Of a stretch of DNA of 64,000 nucleotides, positions 25,301 through 31,639 are shown piece after piece. The DNA lies in assembly GCA_948099385.1 (NCBI GenBank), contig CANUEZ040000013.1:957001-1021000 (forward strand), given 5' to 3'. The first letter of the stretch is position 1. Each line of letters opens with the position of its first letter. The translations under genes and the position numbers were made by a program. Under the pieces are notes generated by a model that was not told the DNA's origin, searched no databases, and saw nothing but the letters and a program-made list of their open reading frames with translations. Source of the stretch: Fasciola hepatica (Eukaryota; Platyhelminthes; Trematoda; Plagiorchiida; Fasciolidae).

Positions 25301-25510
25301 TCAAAGTGTGTTTCGCTGAATGATTTTTTGTCAACTCACTTTGATAAAAGGGTGCTTTGAGTTAAGAAAAATACTTACCGGTGGTTTCCTTCCATGACTA
25401 GTGGTTTTAACAGCATGTTGGAAACTTTCATCTCGAAGGAAATTCTCAACGTCAGCCCTACTGTTGAACTCGTCAAAACCGGCGTAAATATCATCACTGG
25501 AATCGGCCAT
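1158..25510 (-). CDS. IFT88: IFT88 (intraflagellar transport 88), 5' eight coding exons, partial
   Basis: This is the N-terminal 489 codons of a tetratricopeptide-repeat subunit of the IFT-B complex, which carries cargo along ciliary axonemes. Coding exons, in order of transcription, are 25379-25510, 12014-12322, 10011-10275, 5373-5487, 5085-5316, 3304-3374, 3072-3258 and 1158-1314. Every donor is GT (mostly GTAAGT, GTGAGT or GTCAGT), every acceptor is AG, and the phases 0,0,1,0,2,0,1 follow through without a stop. Family hallmarks are SHGRKPP near residue 40, RPMTSVRAAG, SPEEKI, EESC, GRKERVLVRQREQ, NLDLTYSVLFNLA, LKVNMGNIYF, IKFYRM, MQNIG, KLIAP, AGYDWC and DRYNPA, in the family order and spacing. 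The C-terminal half, with the remaining TPRs, lies beyond the left edge. The introns are full of transposon relics, but the coding exons show no lesion, so I treat the gene as functional. Identification rests on family motifs known to me, not on a search. Confidence 0.95.
1315..3071 (-). other. IFT88 intron 7, unassigned sequence
   Basis: This is 1757 nt of non-coding sequence with no recognisable transposon protein. It contains short mixed A/T-rich stretches and one short TTAGG-like run near 2893 (see rejected items). Confidence 0.6.
3072..3258 (-). CDS. IFT88: IFT88 coding exon 7
   Basis: The exon is 187 nt, with acceptor TTCTAG and donor GTCAGT. It encodes KAQAENFIKMAAKLIAPAIE, then FHAGYDWCIEQVK, then HELAHDLEIDKAVMYLKQRDFHQ. 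The KLIAP and AGYDWC motifs are diagnostic of the middle of IFT88. It leaves in phase 0. Confidence 0.96.
3259..3303 (-). other. IFT88 intron 6 (45 nt)
   Basis: The intron runs from GTAAGT to TTCTAG and splits an arginine codon (CG|G). Removing it joins MYEKKR to KAQAENF in frame. Confidence 0.85.
3304..3374 (-). CDS. IFT88: IFT88 coding exon 6
   Basis: This small exon of 71 nt encodes DDKQYDLILEVIRNDELRMYEKK plus two bases of an arginine codon. The acceptor is TGTACAG and the donor GTAAGT. It corresponds to the charged helix before the KLIAP block. It is separated from exon 7 by a 45-nt intron. Confidence 0.93.
3590..4275 (+). pseudogene. Coding-like relic of an unidentified protein, inside IFT88 intron 5
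   Basis: The plus strand shows protein-like text spread over frames: VQNELVHKSMFSIYAQLE (about 3635-3690), then a charged helical stretch with DPYVLKEINKYIRFCKKLAL (3716-3775). After an in-frame TAG at 3792 comes ECINESIFLKQYFYVLKKPG, then ELAIRRQALDERD. After a frameshift near 3965 follows EQIQSYEEYIQLFAQKQL. The segments are helix-rich and flow in one direction, which suggests a single decayed open reading frame about 220 codons long, perhaps a retrocopy. I do not recognise the family, and it has no visible introns. A host retropseudogene or a transposon ORF are both possible. Confidence 0.4.
4497..4860 (+). mobile_element. Penelope-like element, reverse-transcriptase N-terminal relic
   Basis: Two reading frames carry the region before the catalytic domain of Penelope-like reverse transcriptases. 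The first is LRKLHKNGDISISELDKGKS followed by IVLLNKT (4506-4600). After a frame change comes ILRRLKYNDTIDSALFERVQ, then P-T-stop-TIIPRL-stop (4690-4785). The pattern DKG-(K/R)-S-(I/T)-V followed by a basic (R/E)-x-x-P-(T/K)-x-x-x-P-x-L-Y-G-type block is typical of the family. Stop codons and the frameshift show it is dead. The GIY-YIG end is not seen nearby. Confidence 0.6.
5085..5316 (-). CDS. IFT88: IFT88 coding exon 5
   Basis: The exon is 232 nt, with acceptor GATAG and donor GTGAGT. It encodes RIKIMQNIGITFVKLGQYADA and the next TPR pair, ending with FQQLLRVDLHLDDEDRYLPHN. The acidic DDEDRY stretch is the family's loop between TPR blocks. Phase is 1 nt in and 0 out. Confidence 0.95.
5317..5372 (-). 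other. IFT88 intron 4 (56 nt)
   Basis: The intron has GTACTT at its 5' end and GATAG at its 3' end. It splits an arginine codon (AG|G). With intron 6 (3259-3303, 45 nt) it is one of two very short introns in a gene whose other introns in this window are 1.7-13 kb. Confidence 0.85.
5373..5487 (-). CDS. IFT88: IFT88 coding exon 4
   Basis: The exon is 115 nt, with acceptor TTTTAG and donor GTACTT. It encodes a full TPR: RLKVNMGNIYFAQKNY, then IKAIKFYRMGLDQVP, and then THKCMR, where the terminal arginine is split across the 56-nt intron 4. The sequence continues past the donor in an open frame for a while, so unspliced transcripts would read into an unrelated peptide. Confidence 0.95.
5672..8740 (+). 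mobile_element. CR1/Jockey-like LINE, endonuclease to 3' end, decayed
   Basis: This is a plus-strand non-LTR retrotransposon inside IFT88 intron 3 (antisense to the gene). The endonuclease runs from about 5990 to 6632: LVRTNIRS, NFKCF, then GGGVMAYINSEWSDKSEI at 6199, LHIVVGDFNHSP at 6433-6468, LSDLCLIPTRGNAVLDRII and the terminal TSDH motif at 6598. The reverse transcriptase follows in fragments: a catalytic-box relic FLDYSSAFSSV near 7617, a degenerate DNVVLWQ at 7880 in place of the usual second aspartate pair, and SIKYLGVIFSSNLQWSSHIF near 8090. The C-terminal region is PILLYCYPVIFPGLRKKDFI (8230-8310). The 3' end is AATAAAATACTGTACAATAC near 8715. Several stops and frameshifts make it inactive. 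Confidence 0.85.
6199..6632 (+). pseudogene. LINE endonuclease (APE-type) domain
   Basis: This is the C-terminal two-thirds of an apurinic-type endonuclease. GDFNHSP carries the catalytic Asp/Asn pair and TSDH carries the catalytic Asp-His pair, so the visible active-site residues are intact. The frame breaks between 6260 and 6330. It belongs to the LINE at 5672-8740. Confidence 0.75.
8741..10010. other. IFT88 intron 3 remainder
   Basis: No gene is recognised. A 98-codon open stretch (9083-9379) has no family resemblance. At 9348-9378 there is a sequence similar to the hammerhead-like motif at 13987-14017 (CCTGACGATG ... TTGGTGAC), suggesting a fragment of the same repeat. Confidence 0.4.
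10011..10275 (-). CDS. IFT88: IFT88 coding exon 3
   Basis: The exon is 265 nt, entering in phase 0 and leaving with one base. The acceptor is TTTTCTCAG and the donor GTCAGT. It encodes VNQLIEESC, the basic GRKERVLVRQREQ segment and the first clear TPR (NLDLTYSVLFNLANRYTASG followed by YQEALNTYQAIV). The last codon, a glycine, is completed by exon 4. Confidence 0.95.
10276..12013 (-). other. IFT88 intron 2, unassigned sequence
   Basis: This is 1738 nt between exons 2 and 3. I see no transposon protein, tRNA or long repeat in it. Confidence 0.6.
12014..12322 (-). CDS. IFT88: IFT88 coding exon 2
   Basis: This exon of 103 codons (residues 45-147) is phase 0 at both ends. The acceptor is a C-run followed by AAG and the donor is GTGAGT. 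It encodes the low-complexity, Gly/Ser/Thr/Arg-rich segment typical of this region, containing RPMTSVRAAGYSS, then SPEEKIKVMEKR, which leads into the first helices. Most of the exon is expected to be disordered. Confidence 0.93.
13987..14020 (+). ncRNA. Hammerhead-ribozyme-like core (tentative)
   Basis: CTGATGA at 13987-13993 is followed by ATCAGT, a TGG loop and ACTGGT, which can pair as a 6-bp stem with one G-T wobble. GAAAC follows at 14013-14017. This is the order of the hammerhead core (CUGAUGA, stem II, GAAA). Three extra bases (GAC) before GAAA and no clear stem I/III and cleavage triplet make it imperfect. Penelope-like elements and some flatworm retroelements are known to carry hammerheads, and a Penelope relic lies at 4.5 kb. 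Confidence 0.25.
16019..16033. repeat. (AT)n microsatellite
   Basis: An uninterrupted TATATATATATATAT run in IFT88 intron 1. Confidence 0.85.
16370..17640 (-). mobile_element. CR1/Jockey-like LINE, reverse transcriptase and C-terminus, decayed
   Basis: Minus-strand text from 17640 down gives the RT fingers (NRATVTLVFRKGYW, then YGPISLTIIPSEVFERIIRR, then GRSRIANMLTVM), and then KFAKAFDRVPQTPLLHKL at 17101, where the first catalytic aspartate region has decayed. Next come APKGSVLGPL near 16970 and SKVAVYADDVIV, with the Tyr-Ala-Asp-Asp box at 16888-16899 intact. The C-terminal block (QILYGTYVRPTLECGSQIAH) lies near 16540-16600, and later TNLPYPLRLTA. Frames change several times. The family is the same as the plus-strand copy at 47.1-49.0 kb, with which it shares SYGPISLTIIPSEV. 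It lies in intron 1 of IFT88, in the same orientation as the gene. Confidence 0.85.
17460..17570. repeat. Short GGTTTnnGAGCGG-type module cluster
   Basis: This interval holds CGGCCGGTTTTTGAGCGG, then TTTCTGG, GAGTGGTT, GAGCAGTTCC and GAACGGCTTCC, spaced roughly 10 nt apart. The same degenerate modules build the foldback elements at 23.3-25.2 kb. It may be a small relative inserted into or near the LINE. Confidence 0.35.
17700..19310 (-). mobile_element. CR1/Jockey-like LINE, reverse transcriptase to 3' region, decayed
   Basis: This minus-strand element differs from its neighbour at 16.4-17.6 kb. A 209-codon open frame (18457-19086) holds RT motifs: CMYQCPAQYGFRPKRPRISS, then the catalytic region VFFVDFIKASEKVPKDQLLA (usual form F-x-D-F-S-K-A-F-D), then ATNGVPQRSIIGPVWF (usual GVPQGSVLGP) and TKMWSVVES, where the aspartate pair has been lost by frameshift. 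C-terminal text follows: SRTRAHIY, PRLEYG, KLERVIRFALRLVSGLRG and YVDRLR (18190-18330). The boundaries are approximate; the 3' end is unclear between 17.7 and 18.0 kb. Multiple lesions make it inactive. Confidence 0.82.
19311..20480. other. Unassigned stretch in IFT88 intron 1
   Basis: No family is recognised. A simple GATGAT/GGTGAT-rich run lies at about 19950-20055. The 86-codon open frame on the minus strand (19684-19944) overlaps nothing known. Confidence 0.4.
20599..21340 (+). pseudogene. CACTA/TNP2-type transposase relic, C-terminal part
   Basis: The plus strand encodes IPCEFARVCRTLEGLEYWKA, then SQYRQFLSYIGPVVMKYILP (20640-20760). After a break comes MLQEFVTLYGEAETVFSVHA, then RMHLREDARICGSLDSFSAL and SFEPYKQTVRQCV (20863-21030). 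In TNP2/CACTA-family transposases the corresponding pattern is a W-K-(A/T)-x-E-(F/L)-R-x-F-L-x-Y-x-G-P-V-V block. It is followed by an L-x-x-F-(V)-x-x-x-x-x-(L/Y)-Y-G block, an N/S-V-H-x-x-x-H-L-x-x-D block and a (F/L)-G-x-L-D-x-F-S-A-F block. That order is kept here. A third open stretch at 21092-21319 may be its tail. The catalytic N-terminal half is missing, and stops interrupt it. Confidence 0.65.
21503..22759 (+). pseudogene. DUF4806-like gene, second ORF of a CACTA-type element, decayed but with introns
   Basis: The first block is FTVVDFVRENIVAVVNDLCM, then MWPFVGVSRAEQLVRSGLPP and LKTYKVKVHTAV (21503-21680), the F-x-V-V-E-F-x-(D/E)-(E/N) module usual at the start of these proteins. Next come DDCQQAMKLKRLLEDVSDEP (from 21727), a Ser/Pro-rich linker, and SY|AFLAAIKEDNSELKREMA across a GTGAGT...CAG intron at 22216-22265. 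Then follow ITVNSFEDFASLDELLKNDG, FEDCTRDMVLQLVTIKVLAQ and, across a 34-nt intron at 22643-22676, DAVVRKNYPGATKQFI. The last two blocks match the DUF4806 pattern. An in-frame TAG precedes ITVNS, and the donor after ELM reads ATAAGA instead of GTAAGA, so it is dead. Such genes often accompany TNP2-type transposases in invertebrates. Confidence 0.6.
22760..23338. other. Unassigned A/T-rich stretch
   Basis: This separates the CACTA relic from foldback element A. I see no coding text, terminal repeat or structured motif in it. Confidence 0.5.
23390..23680 (+). repeat. Left inverted arm of foldback element A
   Basis: This arm starts TGTTTAGTAATAGTTTTACA and ends near GGCACAAACCGCTCG. Its reverse complement recurs at 23805-24099. 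A diverged third copy in the same orientation is at about 24675-24960 inside element B. Confidence 0.85.
23805..24099 (-). repeat. Right inverted arm of foldback element A
   Basis: This is the reverse complement of the arm at 23390-23680 with few mismatches and small indels. It starts (on the minus strand) with TGTTTAGTAATAATTTTACA. Confidence 0.85.
24181..24537. other. Sequence between the two foldback elements
   Basis: This is about 357 nt with a few degenerate modules (for example GTCGGCCGAAAAAGACCCCC near 24370) but no clear arm. It could be host sequence or an older, eroded piece of the same repeat. Confidence 0.4.
24591..24656 (+). repeat. Left inner inverted arm of element B
   Basis: The arm reads TTGGTCGGTTTTCAATCGGT, then AGACACTGCTACGCCGGTCA and ends GCTAAGTAGCC. 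Its inverted partner is at 25075-25140. Confidence 0.8.
25075..25140 (-). repeat. Right inner inverted arm of element B
   Basis: On the minus strand it reads TTGGTCGGTTTTCAATCGAT, then AGACACTACTACGCCGGTCA and ends GCTTAGTAGCC. It is nearly identical to 24591-24656. Confidence 0.8.
25379..25510 (-). CDS. IFT88: IFT88 coding exon 1 (start codon)
   Basis: The ATG is at 25510-25508 and the exon encodes 44 residues, rich in Asp/Glu and aromatic residues (MADSSDDIYAGF...), followed by a segment ending SHGRKPP. This matches the acidic N-terminus and the conserved HGRRPP-type motif of IFT88. The donor is GTAAGT, phase 0, directly after the second proline. Joining to exon 2 gives the same spacing (about 42 residues) to the RPMT motif as in vertebrate IFT88, so no exon appears to be missing between them. 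Confidence 0.92.
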
Positions 25511-25525
25511 TTCAACTACCCGGAC

Positions 25526-25545
25526 ACCTCTGCGATCATAACTAC
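25526..25545 (-). promoter_or_regulatory. Possible splice acceptor upstream of the IFT88 start codon
   Basis: On the minus strand, a pyrimidine-rich run followed by ATGTAG ends at 25542, and GATCGCAG ends at 25530. These are 31 and 19 nt upstream of the ATG. Either could accept a 5' UTR intron or a trans-spliced leader. Flatworms are known to use spliced leaders, but nothing here proves it. Confidence 0.3.
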
Positions 25546-26177
25546 ATTAGAAAGTTGAAACACTAAAACAAATTTTGATGAAGGAGAATTTCTCCTCTTT
25601 TTGGGAATTCATCCAAGCGTTTGCTCCCTTTGGTGTTTTTCCCGCCTCATAATGACACAATGGCCTTTCTCTGAGCCAGATCAATGCATTTGGGACCGAA
25701 CTGAACCGAGTGCAACTGAACTGCGCTACACCGTGGGGTTGGCCTGCGTGGAAGACGGGAAGAGAAAAAGCATACTACCCCAGGATAAATGTAAAAAACA
25801 AGCTACCGAGCACAAAGAAACAACCTTGAATAGACGGAGAAAGGAATAAACACCGTGAATTGATTCCGCGTGAAGACCTTGTCTGTGGTGGAGAAAAATC
25901 GGGAGGAGGGACAACAGAAACTGCCCCGAAAATCTCGGAAAAGCTTTGGGCTGCAGTTTTCAGTCAGATAATCGGAAAAGGAGGAACCAGAGTGCCGTGG
26001 AATTCAGATTGTCCCGATGGTTTTATTCCTTCCGTGAGTTGTTTTCCCCTTTACTGTAACTGTTTAGCCTCGGGAACATTTATTTGTATTCCATACCATA
26101 TTGAACTGTCTCTATTGTAGTGCGTAACTTTTCATAACCGTTGGCAAACGCAGACTATTTTATCCGCGTAAACCGGA
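25546..26177. other. Region upstream of IFT88 exon 1
   Basis: This should contain the IFT88 5' UTR and promoter, but I see no TATA box at a usual distance and no other decisive element. An 82-codon plus-strand open frame (25601-25849) is of unknown origin. The boundary with the LINE starting near 26.2 kb is not clear. Confidence 0.35.
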
Positions 26178-28221
26178 ATGGCGCCTGCATCTAAAAAGAA
26201 GACTAGGAAGGATGAAAATGGCCAAATAGAAAGTCAGGCCTCGTGCGGAAACAAGAAAAGTTGGGAGGATGTAGAGGATGAAGGGATTCTTTATGAAGCC
26301 TGCAAAAGGTGGTACCGTAAGGCAGGCAGCAAAACTGCTAAGACAGCGTAAGAGAATAGTGTTAAACATAACTAACTGAGGTGGTTCTGCTTGGACTACC
26401 AATTCACAATAATTCAAATTGGTTCGCGGGTATTAGGAGTTGTCGGCGTGGGAACTAGTAAAAAAGACTCGCAAAAGCATCCCGAAAGGGAGCGCGCAGT
26501 TCCGGGGGGAAAATGATAAGAAAGACCATCTAGTCGAAGGTAAAGCCGAAGACAGACTGGGTAAAGGTAGAGTGAATAAAGGAGTGAAACTAAAGAGGAC
26601 TAAGAAACTAACCATAGAAAAACACAGGTCCATCGTGCGAGACACTGAGGTCAACAAACCTGCAAGCCGTGAGAAGTTGCTTCTAAAAATCTCCACGAAA
26701 CTGGTGGATCTTGGCAAATTAGTAGAGGGTCTCCTCGAGGATAGGAAAGACTTCTGCCAACAGAATGAAAACCCAAAAAAGACTAGTGAATAAGCTACGG
26801 GAAGGTATGGAATCGTGGCGAATCACATAATTCCGGAACCGCATACAAAGGAGAACAGAATAAGGATTAGGGCCATGCGATATCACATTACAAACTGGCT
26901 AATATGCGTTGGTCAGTCTGACCAGGCCACAATAAAAAGAAGCCCGCTGCTAGGAAAACGGAGGGCTGATATGTCGGAAAGCGACAGAAGGCCGAGATCC
27001 GCCTTAGTGGAGTTCACAAACCCAAGACACTGAGATAGGGTGTTGGCCGCCTCGGAAAAAAATAAGAAGGCTCCCAAATGGATGGGTCTTCTTAGAGCCG
27101 GATGATGCCTTCGGCAAGTATACTACTCTTGAAATCTTGAGGGCGGGCATAGAGTCTGCCAGTCTGAAGTCTCCGGAACTTGCAATAAGACGAGCCACAG
27201 TACCCGCGGACTAGAGGTTTAAGGAGGACAGCAGGTGCTCAAATCCGGAAGATGAGGAAAATCGTGCTGGAAGAAGGATGTTGGAGGGGAGAGCAGAACC
27301 TTCTGTCGTGAAGCGTGAAAAACATTGTTGAGGAAAGTGAGGCAAACGAAACGAAAAAGCGGAGGCAGCCCCCAAGTTTGGTGTCCGGAAACTTAAAATC
27401 CGTGTGAACGCCCTAGGAAGAAGAGACTGCTAGCTTCCGGGTGCCTGCCGATTATATACACAAATGCCACCAACGTTCACAACAAGTGGGATTAATAAGC
27501 AGCCACACTGAGCGACACACAGATTGTTGCCCTCTCCTAGACGTGGCTGACTCCACAGGATTTCGTCACTCAACCTTGCGTGGAAGGCTCCCAGGAGTAC
27601 TAGAAAGATAGAGACTGTGGCAGGGTGGGTGGCAGAGTTCAGTTGCTGGTTACTAAGCGCCCGTGCCAACAAGAGGGAATAGAAATGGGATTACTAAATA
27701 TGCAGTGTGCCAGCTGCAAAATTAGAACGTAAAGAGTCCCTGCGACCCTCCTTTGCGTTTACCCAAGCCCTTCCTCTACCAGAGAAGAGGATACTGAACT
27801 GCTGGCGGTAACTGGCACGGTCGGTAAAGATGAAGCAGTGCCCATCATGGGGGATTTCAAAGCCCCAGAAATAGATTGGGAACTGGGGGATCCACCACAA
27901 GGATATACCGGAGATGCGCATCCGCGAGCTGCACTGGCAAGGGGGCTCGCCTGACAAGTGCAGCAGGAAACGCGTTGGGGCTAGACCAGAACTCCGCGAT
28001 ACTTGGTTTAATAATGACCAAGTATGAAGAGGACTTAGGCCTGGTGGTCATCACAGCACCACTAAGGAAGAGCGATCACGTGGTTGAGACATTGAACTGG
28101 TGGAGCATGAAAGCGCAATGCCGGACAAATACTGCGGGCTAAAGACCCCAGCGGCAGAGAGGGAGAGAAGTGGAATCGTACGAGGGGGAACCTGAAGACA
28201 CTTCTGGGTGCTTTCGCAATT
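26178..28221 (+). mobile_element. CR1/Jockey-like LINE, ORF1 and endonuclease, 3'-truncated
   Basis: ORF1-like text begins MAPASKKKTRKDENGQIE (26178), continues as a Lys/Glu-rich coiled region (26440-26793), then RPRSALVEFTNPRH with a frame break to DRVLAASEK (26990-27060), the end of an RNA-recognition-like fold. The endonuclease starts with IIYTNATNVHNKWD (27450-27492) and continues VTLLCVYPSPSSTREEDTEL and VPIMGDFKAPEIDWE (27841-27885), where the Asn of the catalytic GDFN is changed to Lys. After a frame change come LDQNSAILGLIMTKYEEDLG and LRKSDHVVETLNWWS (28060-28110). The element stops abruptly at 28221, where the 3' end of the large minus-strand LINE begins. This is a nested insertion or a chimeric junction. 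Confidence 0.82.
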
Positions 28222-30864
28222 TTTTAATAATAATGGTTTATTCCAAAGACACCCGAAGCGTGCTTGATTGCATGATCATATGATACAAGCGAGGTCACAA
28301 AAAGGTTCTTTGGATATTCATTTGGGTAAATACAGCACAAAAGTGTATAGGTTTTAGTGGTCGCACGAGTAAATGCCCGGCAAATTTGAGTTTGAAGGTC
28401 AGGTGAAAGCACCTCTCCGAAGTGAGTGAAATGGGCTCCACAGTCGAGATACGTGATGAAGTAAAGCGTGGATGAAGTAGAAACGCGCAGTATTTCGGAT
28501 AGCGTCGTTGTAAAGTGGCACGGGTGAATAAACTGACAAAAAACTTTCGAAAAAGTACCAACGAAAAATTGGATAAGTTTTGGTGATGAAGGACATGCAC
28601 TTGAACCCGTAGCCCAGATGACCCGGAAAATAGCAGAGATATAATACCGAAGGGGAAGTGGTGTCCTCTGACGAGGGGAATTGCGTAAATGAATCGGTCC
28701 GTTTTGCCATTGAATTGGTACTTACTGTTCATCAAGAGGTTGTGGAGGACGCCCTCATAAAGAGGTGGATGTAGATGCCAGAGCCCGGAAATTTTAATGG
28801 AGCAGAGTGGCAAAGGTTGACAGGTGAATGAAACACGATTCGAATAAAAGGTTTGTTTCAGGTTAATTAGTGAACACAATTTGACAACAGGGTGGATAGA
28901 GGAGTTGATATACGATGATCTTATGAAGTTGTTTGGGGGTGCTGCATAAACGATACTGTCAAAACATGTGAAGAATCTTTTAACGGGATGCTTCGGTAGG
29001 AGTCTGGCATGTGGCATTTGGGAAACAACCGAAAGGTCAGTAACTTGGCATACGTATAGTTCATTTCCAGCGAAGGTTTAGAGAAATTGCATCCGCAGTG
29101 GTCTTTGGCGTAGATGCCCAATCGTGGAGGACTGATGAAAAAATGGCAGTAGGTAATAGGTGGGTGAAAAGGTGCTCAACTATTGGTTTATCGGGAGTTA
29201 CTCCAAGACTGACAGATGAGGAATACAAATTTACAACGAAGTGGGCATAATAATATCTGACGGAATAAACCGGGGGTAGTACGTCACTGGGGCCTGCAGA
29301 AATCTCGGATAATCGTGCGGCAAGGTACGTCGAAGAAGGTCCAACCTGAGGCTTTGGGGGGGACGGACAGAATAACGGCAGCCTAAATTACAGGTAGTTG
29401 ATTTTCAGCAAAAGATGTAGAAAAAGCACTGTGGATTTTGGTGCAGATGGCTGACCATGATATCTTAGCGGAGCAGCGGCAGTGGTTCACAGATGAGTGA
29501 AAGGTGATACAATTATGGGTTTGTCTGAGTTCGTTGATAAGTAGCATGAGGGCGTCTGAAGTTGGTAACAAAGTGGATGCCGGAGGTAGACATATAGTGA
29601 ACTGATACAGTCGTATAAAAGTAGTACATATGAACAGCTCTCAGGAAGTGGAGGTGATTGCATAGCTGGATATGCCGAAGTCTAACATGAAAAGCTAAGG
29701 AGGCAATCGAACTGTTTATGTCCTGGATTGTGGATACTTCACTGCCAGTGCAACTGTCATGAAATGCAAACGACTGAATGAGAGATGCAACGGAAGGATA
29801 CAATGAACATAGAGCTGGTGTCACGCAGATGAAGCTCCGGAAGGGGGACCATTTCGTTTTGTGTGGAATTGTTGGCAGGTGAGAAACTAGCCTTTAACTG
29901 ATGGTTTTCTCTAGATAAATGTAATGTGACATACAAATTTACAAGTGGATGGATGGTCTCTTGAAGAGTATATCAGGAATTGTGACGTTCATAATAAAGA
30001 TATCTGAACAATGAAACCGTTTCACTTTTCGGGGTACAGAATCCGGTAACCGGACATAATAGGATGAGGGTAAACATGGCATCAGCTCAGACAAATAAAA
30101 CAAAAGTCGATGGATATAAATGTCAGTAGTCGCAAATAGTAGGGTACATTTCTGAGCCGAGTAAGTATTCGTGCATATGTTGATTTGGAACTTGACCGGG
30201 TTTATGGTAAACCTTGTTCAGGAACGTTGGAGGAGGCAATGGGTGGCAGCAGTAAGATGCAGGGGACGTTGTTTTTCAATCCGCAACTGGTGCTAGTGGG
30301 TGAGGCGCTGGACACCTAACCTGAAGACCAATTTTGTTGACAGGAGGTGCGATCCACCAGCCTAGTTGCACCCGCACATCGTTGCAGTCGGCCTGCACGC
30401 CCGATGTGCGCCGGCCAAAGCGGTGGATCTGACCCCGCCTCGCACCGTTGGGATTTGCTTGAGTTTTCCTGGTGGGGCCAAACGGCCGTAGGTATCAGGT
30501 AGTCCACGATCAGGCGACCAGGCACCAGGGAATCCCGGAAAGTAACCAAGGAAGAGTCGGCCGGGTAGCGTACGAATAGCCGACGGTCAGGTAGATGAAT
30601 AGGCCAGGTTAGTGGCCGGTGTGGTCTCCAGAGTATTAGGAGTCATCGAGAAGAAGGTACGCACGAATGAAGGTCTGGAAATGGAGAAAAAGTAGGGGAG
30701 TGCAGTCTGGGACGCTCCCAGCTGAGGATAAATGAGGATCGATACAAAGAGGCAACAATAATAGACAGTGACTCTCTGGGTCTAGTCTTTCGGTTGCGGA
30801 AGGCAGAAAAACTAAGGATGTGTATTTGATTCCATCTGTCATAGACCGTCAATGTTTGCGCGAT
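28222..30864 (-). other. Long 3' untranslated region of LINE family L (minus copy)
   Basis: This 2.6-kb region is pyrimidine-rich on the element's sense strand. It contains open frames up to 240 codons (28295-29017), but these are Ser/His/Phe-rich, have no family resemblance and are probably fortuitous. It includes the conserved block at 30276-30456 and ends with AATAAACCATTATTATT. Confidence 0.65.
30276..30456 (-). repeat. Conserved 3' UTR block shared by both family L copies
   Basis: On the minus strand this reads ATCCCAACGGTGCGAGGCGG, then TTTGGCCGGCGCACATCGGG, GATGTGCGGGTGCAACTAGG and GGTGGATCGCACCTCCTGT, ending CCCACTAGCACCAGTTGCGG. The same blocks in the same order occur at 59243-59439 on the plus strand. 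It is GC-rich compared with the surrounding UTR. Confidence 0.8.
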
Positions 30865-31260
30865 TCAAAAGTCTAGACCCTTCTCACAGGCTTGGTCATC
30901 TGGTATGTCTACATTTAAGAGCTGTAAGGTTTGAGTAACCGTGAGGAATTTATCCAACGCACTTGTAAACCGATGGCTGGAAGTGGAACTGTGTTTTTCT
31001 AACGGTAACTTATTCCATAAGTGAGAGTACATTGTGATGAAGAAGTTTGAACGTAAGCTAGTGTTGGTAATAGGGGTTGAAAGGGTAAGAATTCTAGAGC
31101 GTAGTGGATAGCTAGAAACAGGGGCAAAGTGCAATGGATTAGGAGTATATGTCCGGCTGTGAAGAATGTTATAAAAAAAGATAAGGTTCAGTTTCATACG
31201 GCGAAGCCATAAAGGGTCTAGTTTAAAAAATAAGCAGCGTTCTTTATAAGTGAGGGGCGA
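30865..31260 (-). pseudogene. LINE family L ORF2 C-terminus
   Basis: The 110-codon frame reads LIFFYNILHSRTYTPNPLHF, then SFFITMYSHLWNKLPLEKHS (as SNFFITMYSHLWNKLP), a conserved block found at the end of many CR1/Jockey ORF2 proteins. The plus-strand copy ends with SKFFLHTYSGVRNKIPLHTG (57976-58030). Confidence 0.75.
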
Positions 31261-31639
31261 GCTCCATCCAATCAGTCACTTAGTAACACTACGCTGAACT
31301 TCTTCGATACCAATTCTGTCTGATTTCCGCATACTAGAGAAGATCAGTGGGCAGTATTCTAATAGAGGCCTGGCATGAGACTTATAAAGGAAAAGAGTGC
31401 AGCCACGAAGTCGGAAGGAGCGAAATATTAGCCCCAGGAACTTTCTGGCCTAAGCGACTTGGAGGGCCGAACATTTCGAGAGATTAAAGGTGCAGGGATA
31501 GTTCAAGCCAAGGTCTCGAAGGATATGCTTGTTAGCAATGGTTGAACCACAAACGGCTAAGGATCCTGGAGGTAGCTTGCTTTTATATGTAAGAACCTCG
31601 CATTTGTCAGCGGAAAATTCATCTGCAATGTTGAGCACC

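Noticed and set aside
12323..25378. An extra IFT88 exon inside intron 1
   Set aside because: Exons 1 and 2 are both phase 0 and their direct join reproduces the expected spacing between the HGR(K/R)PP and RPMT motifs, so none is needed; no candidate was seen.
28295..29017. 240-codon open frame on the minus strand, one of the longest in the window
   Set aside because: It lies in the 3' untranslated region of a LINE, is Ser/His/Phe-rich as expected from a pyrimidine-rich strand, has no recognisable motif, and the other copy of the LINE has no clear equivalent frame.
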